Below are positions 1 to 6,347 of a DNA stretch of 10,128 bases, piece by piece. Numbering within the stretch: position 1 is the first letter of the stretch; each line of letters opens with the position of its first letter. The stretch spans positions 1 to 10,128 of the forward strand of contig DASWHL010000066.1 in assembly GCA_036398175.1 (NCBI GenBank), read 5' to 3'. The notes under the pieces were generated by a model, which had not been told where the DNA came from, ran no database searches, and saw only the letters and a list, made by a program, of their open reading frames with translations. Origin of the DNA: JAOTWJ01 sp036398175 (GTDB lineage Bacteria > Gemmatimonadota > Gemmatimonadetes > Gemmatimonadales > GWC2-71-9). Made by a program: the position numbers and the translations under genes.

Positions 1-1263
1 GCCATGGTGGCGGGCACGATCATCGGGGCATCCATCTTCGTCCAGCCGTCCGTCATCAGCGCGCAGGTGCCGTCGCCGGGAGCCGTGGCCGCGGTCTGGG
101 TCGTGGCGGGCGCGCTCACGCTGATCGGCGCGCTCGTCTGCGCCGAGCTGGCCTCCGCGTTTCCACGCACGGGCGGCGTGTACGTGTTCCTCCGGGAGTC
201 GTACTCGCCGGCGCTGGGGTTTCTCTGGGGCTGGGCGATGTTCTGGAGCATGCACTCCGGCATCATCGCCGCCATCGCCATGGTCTTCGCGACCTATGTG
301 GCCCATTTCGTCGCGCTGGGCACGGCGGGCGTCAAGGCGGTCGCGGTGGCGGGTGTCCTCGTGCTGTCGGCCGTCAACTACGTGGGCGTGCGGCACGGCA
401 GCCGGCTCCAGACCGCGTTCACGATCGGGAAGGTGCTGGGCATCGTCGCGATCATCGCGGTCGGGCTGGCGGCCGTCCCGGCGGCCGCGGCTCCCACCGC
501 GGGCCCCACGTCCTCGCCGTTCCCCCCGGCTCGCGACTTTGCCCTGGCGCTCGTGGCCGGCCTGTTCGCGTTCGGGGGCTGGCACATGGTGACGTACGCC
601 GCCGGCGAAACGCTGCGCCCCGAGCGGACCATCCCGCGCGCGCTGCTCTTCGGCACGCTTCTCGTGACCGCCTGCTACGTGGCGCTCAACGCGGTGTACT
701 TCCGGGTGCTGCCGCTCGAGACCGTGGTGACCTCGCAGCGCGTCGCGGCGGACGCGGCGGCGGCCGCGGTGGGACCGCGCGGCGCGGCAGCCGTGTCGGC
801 GCTGGTGGTGTTCTCGACGTTCGGCGCGTTGAGCGGCATCATCCTGGCGGGACCCCGGGTCTATTACTCGATGGCGCGCGACGGGCTGCTGTTCCACTGG
901 GCGGGCGCCGTCCACCCCCGCTACCAGACGCCGCACCGGGCCATCGCGCTCCAGGCGCTCTGGGCCTCCGTGCTCGTGGTGACCGGCACCTACCGCGCGT
1001 TGTTCACCCGCGTCATCTATACCGAATGGATCTTCTTCGGGTTGATGGCCGTGGGACTGCTCCTGCTGCGGCGCCGGACAGCGTACGCGCCGAGCTACCG
1101 GATGTGGGGCTATCCCGTGTTGCCCGTGGTGTTCGCCGTCGCCTCCGCGCTGATCGTCGTCAACCAAGTCGTGGCCGAGCCGCGCGAGGCCGCGTTCGGG
1201 CTCGCGGTGGTCGCGGCCGGCATTCCCATCTATCGCTATTGGATCCGCCATGCGCATCGTTGA
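1..1263 (+). CDS. APC-family amino acid permease, LAT/SteT-like (5' end cut by window edge)
   Basis: This is an integral membrane amino-acid transporter of the APC superfamily, closest in look to the LAT/SteT exchangers. The reading frame is open to the first base. The ATG at 4 lies inside what should be TM1, so the true start is upstream and the N-terminus is missing. Counting that ATG as residue 1, the TM1 substrate-binding segment GTIIGASIF is at 4-12. The TM6 motif FAFGGW starts near residue 188 and is followed by the family-typical Pro-Glu-Arg-x-Ile-Pro-Arg stretch. About eleven hydrophobic segments can be seen. One oddity is that TM1 reads GAS where the family usually has GSG, which may affect substrate choice. 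The stop overlaps the start of the downstream amidohydrolase by 14 nt, which implies one transcript and translational coupling. The substrate cannot be told from sequence. The family call is firm. Confidence 0.9.
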   Translation, partial: AMVAGTIIGASIFVQPSVISAQVPSPGAVAAVWVVAGALTLIGALVCAELASAFPRTGGVYVFLRESYSPALGFLWGWAMFWSMHSGIIAAIAMVFATYVAHFVALGTAGVKAVAVAGVLVLSAVNYVGVRHGSRLQTAFTIGKVLGIVAIIAVGLAAVPAAAAPTAGPTSSPFPPARDFALALVAGLFAFGGWHMVTYAAGETLRPERTIPRALLFGTLLVTACYVALNAVYFRVLPLETVVTSQRVAADAAAAAVGPRGAAAVSALVVFSTFGALSGIILAGPRVYYSMARDGLLFHWAGAVHPRYQTPHRAIALQALWASVLVVTGTYRALFTRVIYTEWIFFGLMAVGLLLLRRRTAYAPSYRMWGYPVLPVVFAVASALIVVNQVVAEPREAAFGLAVVAAGIPIYRYWIRHAHR

Positions 1264-2236
1264 CTTCCACAATCACTTCTATCCCCCCGCGTACATAGAC
1301 GCCCTGCGGGATGACCCGCACGGCGCCGTCACCGTGTCCACGGACGTCAACGGCAATCCGGTCTTGCACTCGCCGGGGGACGCCAACTTCGCGGTGCCGC
1401 CGCACCGGGACATCGAGATCCGCCAGCACGTGCTGGAACAGGAGGGCATTGATACCCAGGTGCTGACGTTCACGTCGCCCGGGGTCCACGTGCATCCGCC
1501 GGACAAGGCGATCGCGTACGCCCGGCTCGTGAACGACGCGTTCGCCGCCATTGTGGGGGAACGGCGCGGCCGATTCACCTCCCTCGCCACGCTGCCGCTC
1601 AACGATCCCGCGGCGTCCGTGGCGGAGCTGCGGCGGGTGATGGACACGCTCGGGTTCCGCGGCGTGATGCTGTTCGGCAACGTCAACGGCACGCCCCTCT
1701 CCGACCACCGGCTCTGGCCCCTGTACCAGGCGGCGGACGAGCGCGACGCCGTCTGCTACATCCACCCCACGCATCCGCTGGGCGTGGAGGCGATGAGCGA
1801 GTACTGGCTGATGCCGCTAGTGGGGTTTCCATTCGACACGACGCTGGCCGCGGCATCGCTGGTCTTCAGCGGGGTCGTGGAGCGGTTCCCGCGGATCCGC
1901 TGGGTGCTGGGGCACCTGGGCGGCGCCATCCCGTATCTCGCGGAGCGCCTCGATCGGGGATATCGCGCGTTCCCGAGCTGCCGCGCCAACATCACCAAGG
2001 CGCCCAGCGAGCACCTGCGGACCTTCTACTACGACACCGTCAACTTCGACACGCGCGCGCTGCGCTTCGCGATTGACTTTGCCGGCGTGAGCCAGATCCT
2101 GGCGGGGAGCGACTTCCCCCACCAGATCGGCAGCCTGCGCCTGATGGTGGAGAGCATCGAGGCGCTCGGTCTGCCGGTTTCGGATCGGGAGCAGATCCTC
2201 GGGGGCAACGCGGCCCGGTTGCTTCAGTTGGGCTGA
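1250..2236 (+). CDS. Amidohydrolase-2 family metal-dependent hydrolase/decarboxylase (ACMSD-like)
   Basis: This 328-aa cytoplasmic TIM-barrel metalloenzyme belongs to the amidohydrolase-2 group (PF04909 type), which contains aminocarboxymuconate-semialdehyde decarboxylase and related decarboxylases and hydrolases. The expected metal ligands are visible: the HxH pair H7/H9 right after the first strand, H172 (with H175) in a YIHPTHP context, H222 in LGHLGG, and D288 in AGSDFPHQ. The length fits the family. The ATG at 1250 lies inside the permease gene. It is preferred because the HxH motif follows at the usual distance from this start. No clear Shine-Dalgarno is seen, which fits translational coupling. 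The neighbour suggests that the substrate is, or comes from, something the permease imports. ACMSD itself is possible, but no kynurenine-pathway genes are nearby, so the reaction is left open. Confidence 0.88.
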   Translation: MRIVDFHNHFYPPAYIDALRDDPHGAVTVSTDVNGNPVLHSPGDANFAVPPHRDIEIRQHVLEQEGIDTQVLTFTSPGVHVHPPDKAIAYARLVNDAFAAIVGERRGRFTSLATLPLNDPAASVAELRRVMDTLGFRGVMLFGNVNGTPLSDHRLWPLYQAADERDAVCYIHPTHPLGVEAMSEYWLMPLVGFPFDTTLAAASLVFSGVVERFPRIRWVLGHLGGAIPYLAERLDRGYRAFPSCRANITKAPSEHLRTFYYDTVNFDTRALRFAIDFAGVSQILAGSDFPHQIGSLRLMVESIEALGLPVSDREQILGGNAARLLQLG

Positions 2237-2379
2237 CGTCGCGATCCAACGGTCGCCTGGGCGGTAAGATGATGTCAGTGTCTTCGCGGCCGGCGTATAT
2301 CATGGCCTTGCGGCGCGGCAGCGCTTGTCGGGTCACGCGTCTCAGCCTTCGGGTTACCAGGGTTCGCAGCCGAAGAGGT

Positions 2380-2463
2380 GCCGGTGTGGCGAAACTGGTA
2401 AACGCGGAGACCTCACAAGCCTCTGGGCGCAAGCCCTTGCGGGTTCGATTCCCGCCGCCGGCA
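2380..2463 (+). tRNA. Leu-type (class II) tRNA with anticodon CAC
   Basis: An 84-nt cloverleaf can be folded by eye. The acceptor stem is 2380-2386 with 2456-2462 (one U-G pair). The three-pair D stem is GCG 2389-2391 with CGC 2403-2405, and the D loop carries GG at 2397-2398. The anticodon stem is 2407-2411 with 2419-2423 and has one A-C mismatch (2410/2420). The long variable arm has stem GGGC/GCCC (2425-2428, 2433-2436) and loop GCAA. The T stem is 2439-2443 with 2451-2455. The discriminator is A2463, followed by CCC, so CCA is not fully encoded. The long variable arm, 3-bp D stem, A73 and overall sequence are leucine features. The anticodon at 2414-2416, with U33 at 2413, is CAC, a valine anticodon. 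One base (C2416 to A) would give the ordinary CAA of tRNA-Leu. It may be functional, a misreading tRNA, or a decaying copy. Confidence 0.85.
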
Positions 2464-2515
2464 CCCGTCGCCTCGATACTTGTCTGGAGGCCTCCGACCT
2501 CGTAGCTTCCGCATA

Positions 2516-2547
2516 CTTGTGAGGTCTCAGCGTGGCCGGTTCGCCAC
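2516..2547 (-). pseudogene. Inverted partial copy of the tRNA 5' half (D arm plus anticodon arm)
   Basis: Read on the minus strand from 2547 to 2516, this segment carries GTGGCGAA, then ACGC, then GAGACCTCACAAG. The same blocks occur in the same order in the tRNA (GTGGCGAA at 2386-2393, ACGC at 2402-2405, GAGACCTCACAAG at 2407-2419), with a 2-nt length difference in the D loop. The 13-nt block is identical and spans the anticodon arm, including the unusual CAC. Neither the variable arm, T arm nor acceptor stem can be found beyond it, so it is a fragment, not a second tRNA. On the plus strand it makes a long imperfect inverted repeat with the tRNA. A precursor covering both could pair them, masking the anticodon arm. 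Confidence 0.6.
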
Positions 2548-2549
2548 GC
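2530..2549 (+). other. GC-rich hairpin downstream of the tRNA
   Basis: Seven perfect pairs, GCGTGGC at 2530-2536 with GCCACGC at 2543-2549, enclose a 6-nt loop. It lies inside the inverted tRNA fragment and corresponds to that fragment's D-arm part. No T tract follows, so it is not a standard intrinsic terminator. It could act in 3' processing or termination together with the next hairpin. Confidence 0.5.
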
Positions 2550-2554
2550 CAACA

Positions 2555-2581
2555 GGGCCGCCGGAATCACCTCGGCGGCCC
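2555..2581 (+). terminator. Strong 9-bp hairpin, possible end of the tRNA transcript
   Basis: A perfect nine-pair stem, GGGCCGCCG (2555-2563) with CGGCGGCCC (2573-2581), closes a 9-nt loop. The bases after it (GTGTCGTTGT) are only modestly T-rich, so a terminator role is inferred from strength and position, about 90 nt after the tRNA. No gene lies between the two. Confidence 0.4.
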
Positions 2582-2629
2582 GTGTCGTTGTGGCAATGCG
2601 ACTGACAGGACCGGGAACACGTCCCAGGC

Positions 2630-2674
2630 GAGCAGGTCGTTTTCGGGCAGGCCGTTTTCGAGTAGCTCGTTTGA
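2630..2674. repeat. 15-nt tandem repeat, three degenerate copies
   Basis: Units at 2630-2644 (GAGCAGGTCGTTTTC), 2645-2659 and 2660-2674 differ at a few positions each. They form the front part of the first large repeat unit, ahead of its palindrome. Confidence 0.7.
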
Positions 2675-2857
2675 GGGAATGGGTCCCGGGCTGAAGCCCG
2701 GGCTCGGCCGAGCACCACGTCCTGAAGGACGCCCCGCTGGGTAGGATCACGCTTCAGCGTCTGGGGCTTGGCCGAGCCCGCCCTTCAGGGCGGGACTGCC
2801 CCCGACGGGCGGAACCAGGCCGACGCCCGCCCCGTAAGGCCCTGCGCCCGCACAGGC

Positions 2858-2887
2858 GAGCAGGTTGTTTTCGAGCAGGTCGTTGGG
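2858..2887. repeat. 15-nt tandem repeat, two degenerate copies
   Basis: Units at 2858-2872 and 2873-2887 match the 15-nt unit at 2630 (one mismatch in the first copy, three at the end of the second). This array has one unit fewer than the first, and it again stands ahead of the 18-nt palindrome. Copy number has therefore changed between the two duplicated blocks. Confidence 0.7.
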
Positions 2888-3022
2888 GGGGATGGTCCCG
2901 GGCTGAAGCCCGGGCGATGAGGTATTGGACACTCGGGGGGGCTCGAAGGTTGCGGCGGGCGGTCCCGGCTGGACATTCCCTGTTGGACGTTTCGTGTTCG
3001 ACCTTGCCGGAGGATCCCCGTC

Positions 3023-4552
3023 ATGCGACTCGCCGCGGTTGCCGCCCTGCTGTGCGTGCTCACGCCCCTTCCCGTGGTCGCTCAGCGTTCCGTCACGCAG
3101 GCTTCGCCGGCGAGTCAGCCGGCGGCCGAGGTACCGCCCGAGGACTCGTCGGTCACCGAGCACACCATCCGCCTGGGCGGTGCGGTGGTCCCGTACCGCG
3201 CGACGGCGGCGACCATGCTGCTGGAAAACAACGACGGGAAGCCCATCGGAAGCCTCTACTACACGGCGTACACGCGCACCGACACACGGGACCCGAGCAC
3301 GCGCCCGCTCGCATTCATCTACAACGGCGGCCCGGGTGCCGCGTCGGCGTGGCTGCACATGGGCGCCTTTGGCCCGCGGCGCATCGTGGTGATGGACCCC
3401 GAGCCCAACCCGCCCGCGCCCTACCGGCTCGCGGACAACGCGGGCAGCCTGATTGACGTCGCGGACCTGGTGTTCGTTGATCCGATCGGCACCGGCTTCA
3501 GCCGCGTGGTGGGCGAGGGCAAGGGAACCGATTTCTGGGGCGTGGATGAAGACGCGCGGTCACTGGCGCAGTTCGTCCGGCGGTACGTGAGCCGTACCGG
3601 CCGCTGGAACTCTCCCAAGTACCTGATTGGTGAGAGTTACGGCACCACGCGCTCCGCCGTGCTGGGCAACGTCCTCCAGCGCCGCGAGGGCATGGATCTG
3701 AACGGCATCGTCCTCATCTCGGCGGTGCTGGACTTCGAGACCCTGCTGTTCGCGCCCGGGCACGATCTCTCGTACGTCCTGTACCTGCCGAGCTACGCCA
3801 TCACGGCGGCCTATCACGGTCTGATCCCGAAGCCCGCCGATCAGGCGGCGTTCCTCGACGGGGTGCGGGCGTATGCGCTGGGACCGTATGCCGCGGCGCT
3901 GGCCAAAGGCGCGGCCCTGCCCGCGGCCGAGCGCGCGAGCGTGCTACGCCAGCTCGCCACCTACACCGGACTGTCGGAGGAGTACCTCGAGCGCGCCAAC
4001 CTGCGTGTGGAGGCGGGGCAGTTCCGCGCGGAGCTGCAGCGTGCCCGCGGCGCGGTGACCGCGCGGCTCGACGCCCGCTACGACGGGCTCATGGGCGACC
4101 TGCTGACCGAGTCCGCGGAATACGATCCGCAGTCCACCGCCATCACCGGCGCCTACACGGCGGCCATCAACATGTACCTCCGCGACGAGCTGCGATACGC
4201 GGCCGACCGGCGCTACAGTCTGGGCGGCGGCCTCGGCGGGAATTGGAACTGGAGCCGCGAAGGGGCGCGGGGCTGGGCCGGAGCCACGTACGTGGGCACG
4301 GATCTGGCCCAGGCCCTGATCACCAACCCGCATCTCCACGTGGAGGTCGAGAACGGTTTGTACGACCTCGCGACGCCGTTTTTTGCCATGGAGTACACCG
4401 TGGATCACCTGCCGCTGCCCGCCGAGGCGCGGTCGCGGATTACGCACAAGTACTACGATGCCGGCCACATGATGTACACGCTGGAGTCAGGGCTGCTGGC
4501 GCTGAAGGCCAACGTGGCGGCGTTCATTCGATCCACGGCAGGAGAGCGGTAG
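3023..4552 (+). CDS. Secreted serine carboxypeptidase-like peptidase, family S10
   Basis: This 509-aa protein has an N-terminal signal peptide (Arg2, then a hydrophobic core to about residue 19, likely cleaved near VVA|Q at 20), so it acts in the periplasm or outside the cell. The S10 fold signatures are present. The oxyanion-hole segment NGGPGAAS is at 101-108, followed by FVDPIGTGFS. The nucleophile S205 is in GESYG. The likely catalytic D448 is in NGLYDLATP and H482 in DAGHMMY. S10 enzymes remove C-terminal residues from peptides, typically at acid pH. GGAGG at 3009-3013 sits 9 nt before the ATG and fixes the start. The gene stands alone after the REP cluster and converges on the VanZ-like gene, with 16 nt between stops. 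Its role is probably peptide scavenging, and its exact specificity is unknown. Confidence 0.92.
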   Translation: MRLAAVAALLCVLTPLPVVAQRSVTQASPASQPAAEVPPEDSSVTEHTIRLGGAVVPYRATAATMLLENNDGKPIGSLYYTAYTRTDTRDPSTRPLAFIYNGGPGAASAWLHMGAFGPRRIVVMDPEPNPPAPYRLADNAGSLIDVADLVFVDPIGTGFSRVVGEGKGTDFWGVDEDARSLAQFVRRYVSRTGRWNSPKYLIGESYGTTRSAVLGNVLQRREGMDLNGIVLISAVLDFETLLFAPGHDLSYVLYLPSYAITAAYHGLIPKPADQAAFLDGVRAYALGPYAAALAKGAALPAAERASVLRQLATYTGLSEEYLERANLRVEAGQFRAELQRARGAVTARLDARYDGLMGDLLTESAEYDPQSTAITGAYTAAINMYLRDELRYAADRRYSLGGGLGGNWNWSREGARGWAGATYVGTDLAQALITNPHLHVEVENGLYDLATPFFAMEYTVDHLPLPAEARSRITHKYYDAGHMMYTLESGLLALKANVAAFIRSTAGER

Positions 4553-4568
4553 GGCTCCGGCCGGCGCG

Positions 4569-4928
4569 TCAGCGGTCGGCGGCGCCCGTCAGGCCTCCGA
4601 GCACGGCGCCAATCAACCCGCCTGCCACCCCGGCGGCGAGGTCCACCAGATCGCCGCTGCGATAGGGCAGCAGCAGCTGGAGCACCTCGACGAGCGCGGC
4701 AAAGGCCACCGTGGAGCCGAACGCCACGAGGGTGCGGCGCTCGCGCAGCCCTTGGGCCGTCCACGCCAGGAGCAGCGCGAACCCCAGGAACAACCCCACG
4801 TGCACCAGCTTGTCGAAACCGCCGGGGAGGTAGGCGGGTGTGGCCGGGACCGGCATGAGCAGTGCCGCCAGCATCGCGGCGACATAGCCGCCGAGCACGG
4901 CGGGACGAGGGGCGGGAACGGCGGGCAT
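4569..4928 (-). CDS. VanZ-like family small membrane protein
   Basis: This is a predicted 119-aa inner-membrane protein. Hydrophobic segments lie at about 12-27, 41-57, 67-87 and 96-115. The VanZ-like signature is clear: a DKLVH motif (D39-K40, H43) at the start of TM2, and EVLQLLLPYRSGDLVD (from E81) leading into the last segment. VanZ of enterococci gives low-level teicoplanin resistance. Most homologues, like this one, have no known role and are not linked to van genes. The start at 4928 (MPAVPAP) is chosen because it gives a normal family length. A much longer open frame continues upstream, but that part is Arg/His/Gly-rich, lies antisense to the permease and looks non-coding. No good Shine-Dalgarno is seen, so the start is somewhat uncertain. 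Confidence 0.82.
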   Translation of the reverse strand: MPAVPAPRPAVLGGYVAAMLAALLMPVPATPAYLPGGFDKLVHVGLFLGFALLLAWTAQGLRERRTLVAFGSTVAFAALVEVLQLLLPYRSGDLVDLAAGVAGGLIGAVLGGLTGAADR

Positions 4929-5012
4929 GGGCCCGGAAGGTCGCGGGTTCCGGGCGCGGGACGCAACCGTGTGCCTCTTGCGCCCTCCCGGAGCGGCGTG
5001 GAGCATTGGCGC
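4929..5012. promoter_or_regulatory. Divergent intergenic region, presumed promoters for VanZ-like gene and permease
   Basis: This 84-nt gap separates two divergently read genes, so promoters for both should lie in or near it. No convincing -35/-10 pair was found by eye. On the plus strand GGAG at 5000-5003 is a ribosome binding site 9 nt ahead of the permease ATG. Confidence 0.35.
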
Positions 5013-6347
5013 ATGGCCGCGACCCGCGAGCTTCGGCGGCAGCTCGGTCTGCTGGACGCGACCGCGATCAACCTGGGCACCATGATCGGCAGCGGGATCT
5101 TCATCGTTCCCGCCGCCATCGCGCTGGCGCTCCCCGCCACCGGGCCGATTCTCGCCGTGTGGATCGTCGGAGGCCTCGTGTCGCTGCTGGGCGCGCTGTG
5201 CCTCGCGGAGCTGGGCGGCGCGTATCCCGCCGCGGGCGGGATGTTCGTGTACCTGCGCGAGGCCTTCGGCCCGGCCCTGGGCTACCTGTACGGCTGGACG
5301 ACCGCCATCGTCATCAACCCGGCCTCCATTGCCGCGATCGCGGTGGCGTTCGCGACCTACGCGGGCTTCTTCGTGCCGCTCTCGCCGTGGGGCGTCAAGG
5401 CGGTGGCGGTGGGCTCGATCGTCCTGCTGACCGCTCTCAACGCCGTCGGCGTCCGGGCGGGCGCCACCACGCAAAACGCCTTCACGCTCCTCAAGGTGGC
5501 GCTGCTCGTGGGCCTCGTGGGGGCGGTGGTGTTCCTGCCGGGGGGCGGGACGTCCAACTTCCTCCCGCTCTGGGCCGCGGAGGGTCACTCCCTGGCCGCG
5601 TTCGGTGTGGCCACGGTGGCGGTGCTGTGGGCCTACGACGGCTGGATCGAGATCACGTACGTGGGAAGCGAGGTGCGGGATCCGGGACGGATCGTCCCGC
5701 GGTCCATCCTGCTGGCCACGGCCCTCGCCATCGGGCTCTACACGCTGGTGACGCTCGCCTTCCTCTACGTGCTGTCCCCCGCCCGCACGGCCGCGTCGGT
5801 GCTGCCGGCATCCGACGCGGCCCGCGTGACCATGGGCCCGGTCGGCGCGGGCCTCGTGGCGATCGCGATCATGATCTCGACGCTGGGCGCCAACAACGGC
5901 ATTATCCTCACCTCGGCGCGCATCCCCTACGCCATGGCGCGCGGCGGGTTGTTCATTCCGTCGGTCGGCAGGATTCACCCGCGGTACGGAACCCCCGTCG
6001 TCTCGCTTGTCCACCAGGCCTTCGTGGCGTCCGCCCTGGCCGTGAGCGGCACCTACGATCAGCTCTTCACGTACGTCGTGTTTGCGAGCTGGGTGTTCTA
6101 CGCGCTCGGCGCCGGGGCCGTGCTTCGCCTGCGACGCGCGGCCCCGGCCCTCGAGCGGCCGTACCGGGCGTGGGGCTACCCGGTGACGCCGCTCGTCTTC
6201 ATTGCCTTCGCGATCTACCTCGTGACGACCACGATCGTCCAGGCACCGCGCGACGCCGCGGTGGGGGTGGCACTCATCGCGGCGGGGCTCGTGCCGTATG
6301 CCCACTGGCGCCGCCGTGGCTCGGACACGGAGCGCGTGTCGCCATGA
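5013..6347 (+). CDS. APC-family amino acid permease, LAT/SteT-like
   Basis: This 444-aa integral membrane transporter has about twelve hydrophobic segments. Its TM1 motif GTMIGSGIF (22-30) matches the APC consensus that binds the amino-acid carboxylate and amino groups. The TM6 motif WAYDGW at 206-211 is typical of the LAT/SteT group. The ATG at 5013 is preferred over the longer open frame from 4752: GGAG is correctly placed at 5000-5003, TM1 follows at the normal distance, and the extra upstream part is charged and overlaps the VanZ-like gene antisense. It is clearly related to the permease at 1-1263, sharing the GVKAVAV block and overall order, but has the intact GSG. Its stop overlaps the dimethylargininase start as ATGA, so the two are co-translated. 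From that I infer a methylated arginine, arginine or similar substrate. Confidence 0.92.
   Translation: MAATRELRRQLGLLDATAINLGTMIGSGIFIVPAAIALALPATGPILAVWIVGGLVSLLGALCLAELGGAYPAAGGMFVYLREAFGPALGYLYGWTTAIVINPASIAAIAVAFATYAGFFVPLSPWGVKAVAVGSIVLLTALNAVGVRAGATTQNAFTLLKVALLVGLVGAVVFLPGGGTSNFLPLWAAEGHSLAAFGVATVAVLWAYDGWIEITYVGSEVRDPGRIVPRSILLATALAIGLYTLVTLAFLYVLSPARTAASVLPASDAARVTMGPVGAGLVAIAIMISTLGANNGIILTSARIPYAMARGGLFIPSVGRIHPRYGTPVVSLVHQAFVASALAVSGTYDQLFTYVVFASWVFYALGAGAVLRLRRAAPALERPYRAWGYPVTPLVFIAFAIYLVTTTIVQAPRDAAVGVALIAAGLVPYAHWRRRGSDTERVSP

Larger units (their letters stand above)
2626..2914. repeat. REP/BIME-like cluster of palindromes with a duplicated unit
   Basis: The non-coding stretch is packed with short palindromes that share a CTGAAG or CTTCAG centre. 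CCCGGGCTGAAGCCCGGG occurs twice, at 2685-2702 and 2897-2914. CGTCCTGAAGGACG is at 2718-2731. Two in the opposite orientation are ACGCTTCAGCGT at 2749-2760 and CCCGCCCTTCAGGGCGGG at 2777-2794. A further stem at 2764-2779 overlaps the last, so the two are mutually exclusive. The two identical 18-mers each end a larger unit (2626-2702 and 2854-2914) that starts with AGGCGAGCAGGT. Mixed orientation and stem conservation with varied stem sequence resemble the REP elements that RAYT-type (TnpA-REP) transposases mobilise in other bacteria. No transposase gene is in this window. Confidence 0.75.

Noticed and set aside
2296..2303. TATATCAT as a -10 box for the tRNA
   Set aside because: It is AT-rich and about 80 nt upstream of the tRNA, but no -35-like hexamer lies at the right distance. 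A single match is not enough. The rest of 2237-2379 shows nothing else clear.
2406..2423. UCA anticodon (selenocysteine or UGA suppressor) reading of the tRNA
   Set aside because: Shifting the loop by one base to give UCA loses U33 and breaks most of the anticodon stem. The acceptor and D stems also do not have tRNA-Sec proportions. CAC is the only reading that keeps a 7-nt loop with U33.
2269..2505. 78-aa plus-strand open frame across the tRNA
   Set aside because: It runs straight through the tRNA and its translation follows the tRNA sequence. It has no ribosome binding site and no domain.
2626..2914. CRISPR array
   Set aside because: There are only two large, degenerate units of unequal length, with internal palindromes and no regular spacers or cas genes.
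2925..2988. Two TTGGAC hexamers (2925 and 2983) as -35 boxes for the S10 peptidase
   Set aside because: Neither has a plausible -10 hexamer 16-18 nt downstream.
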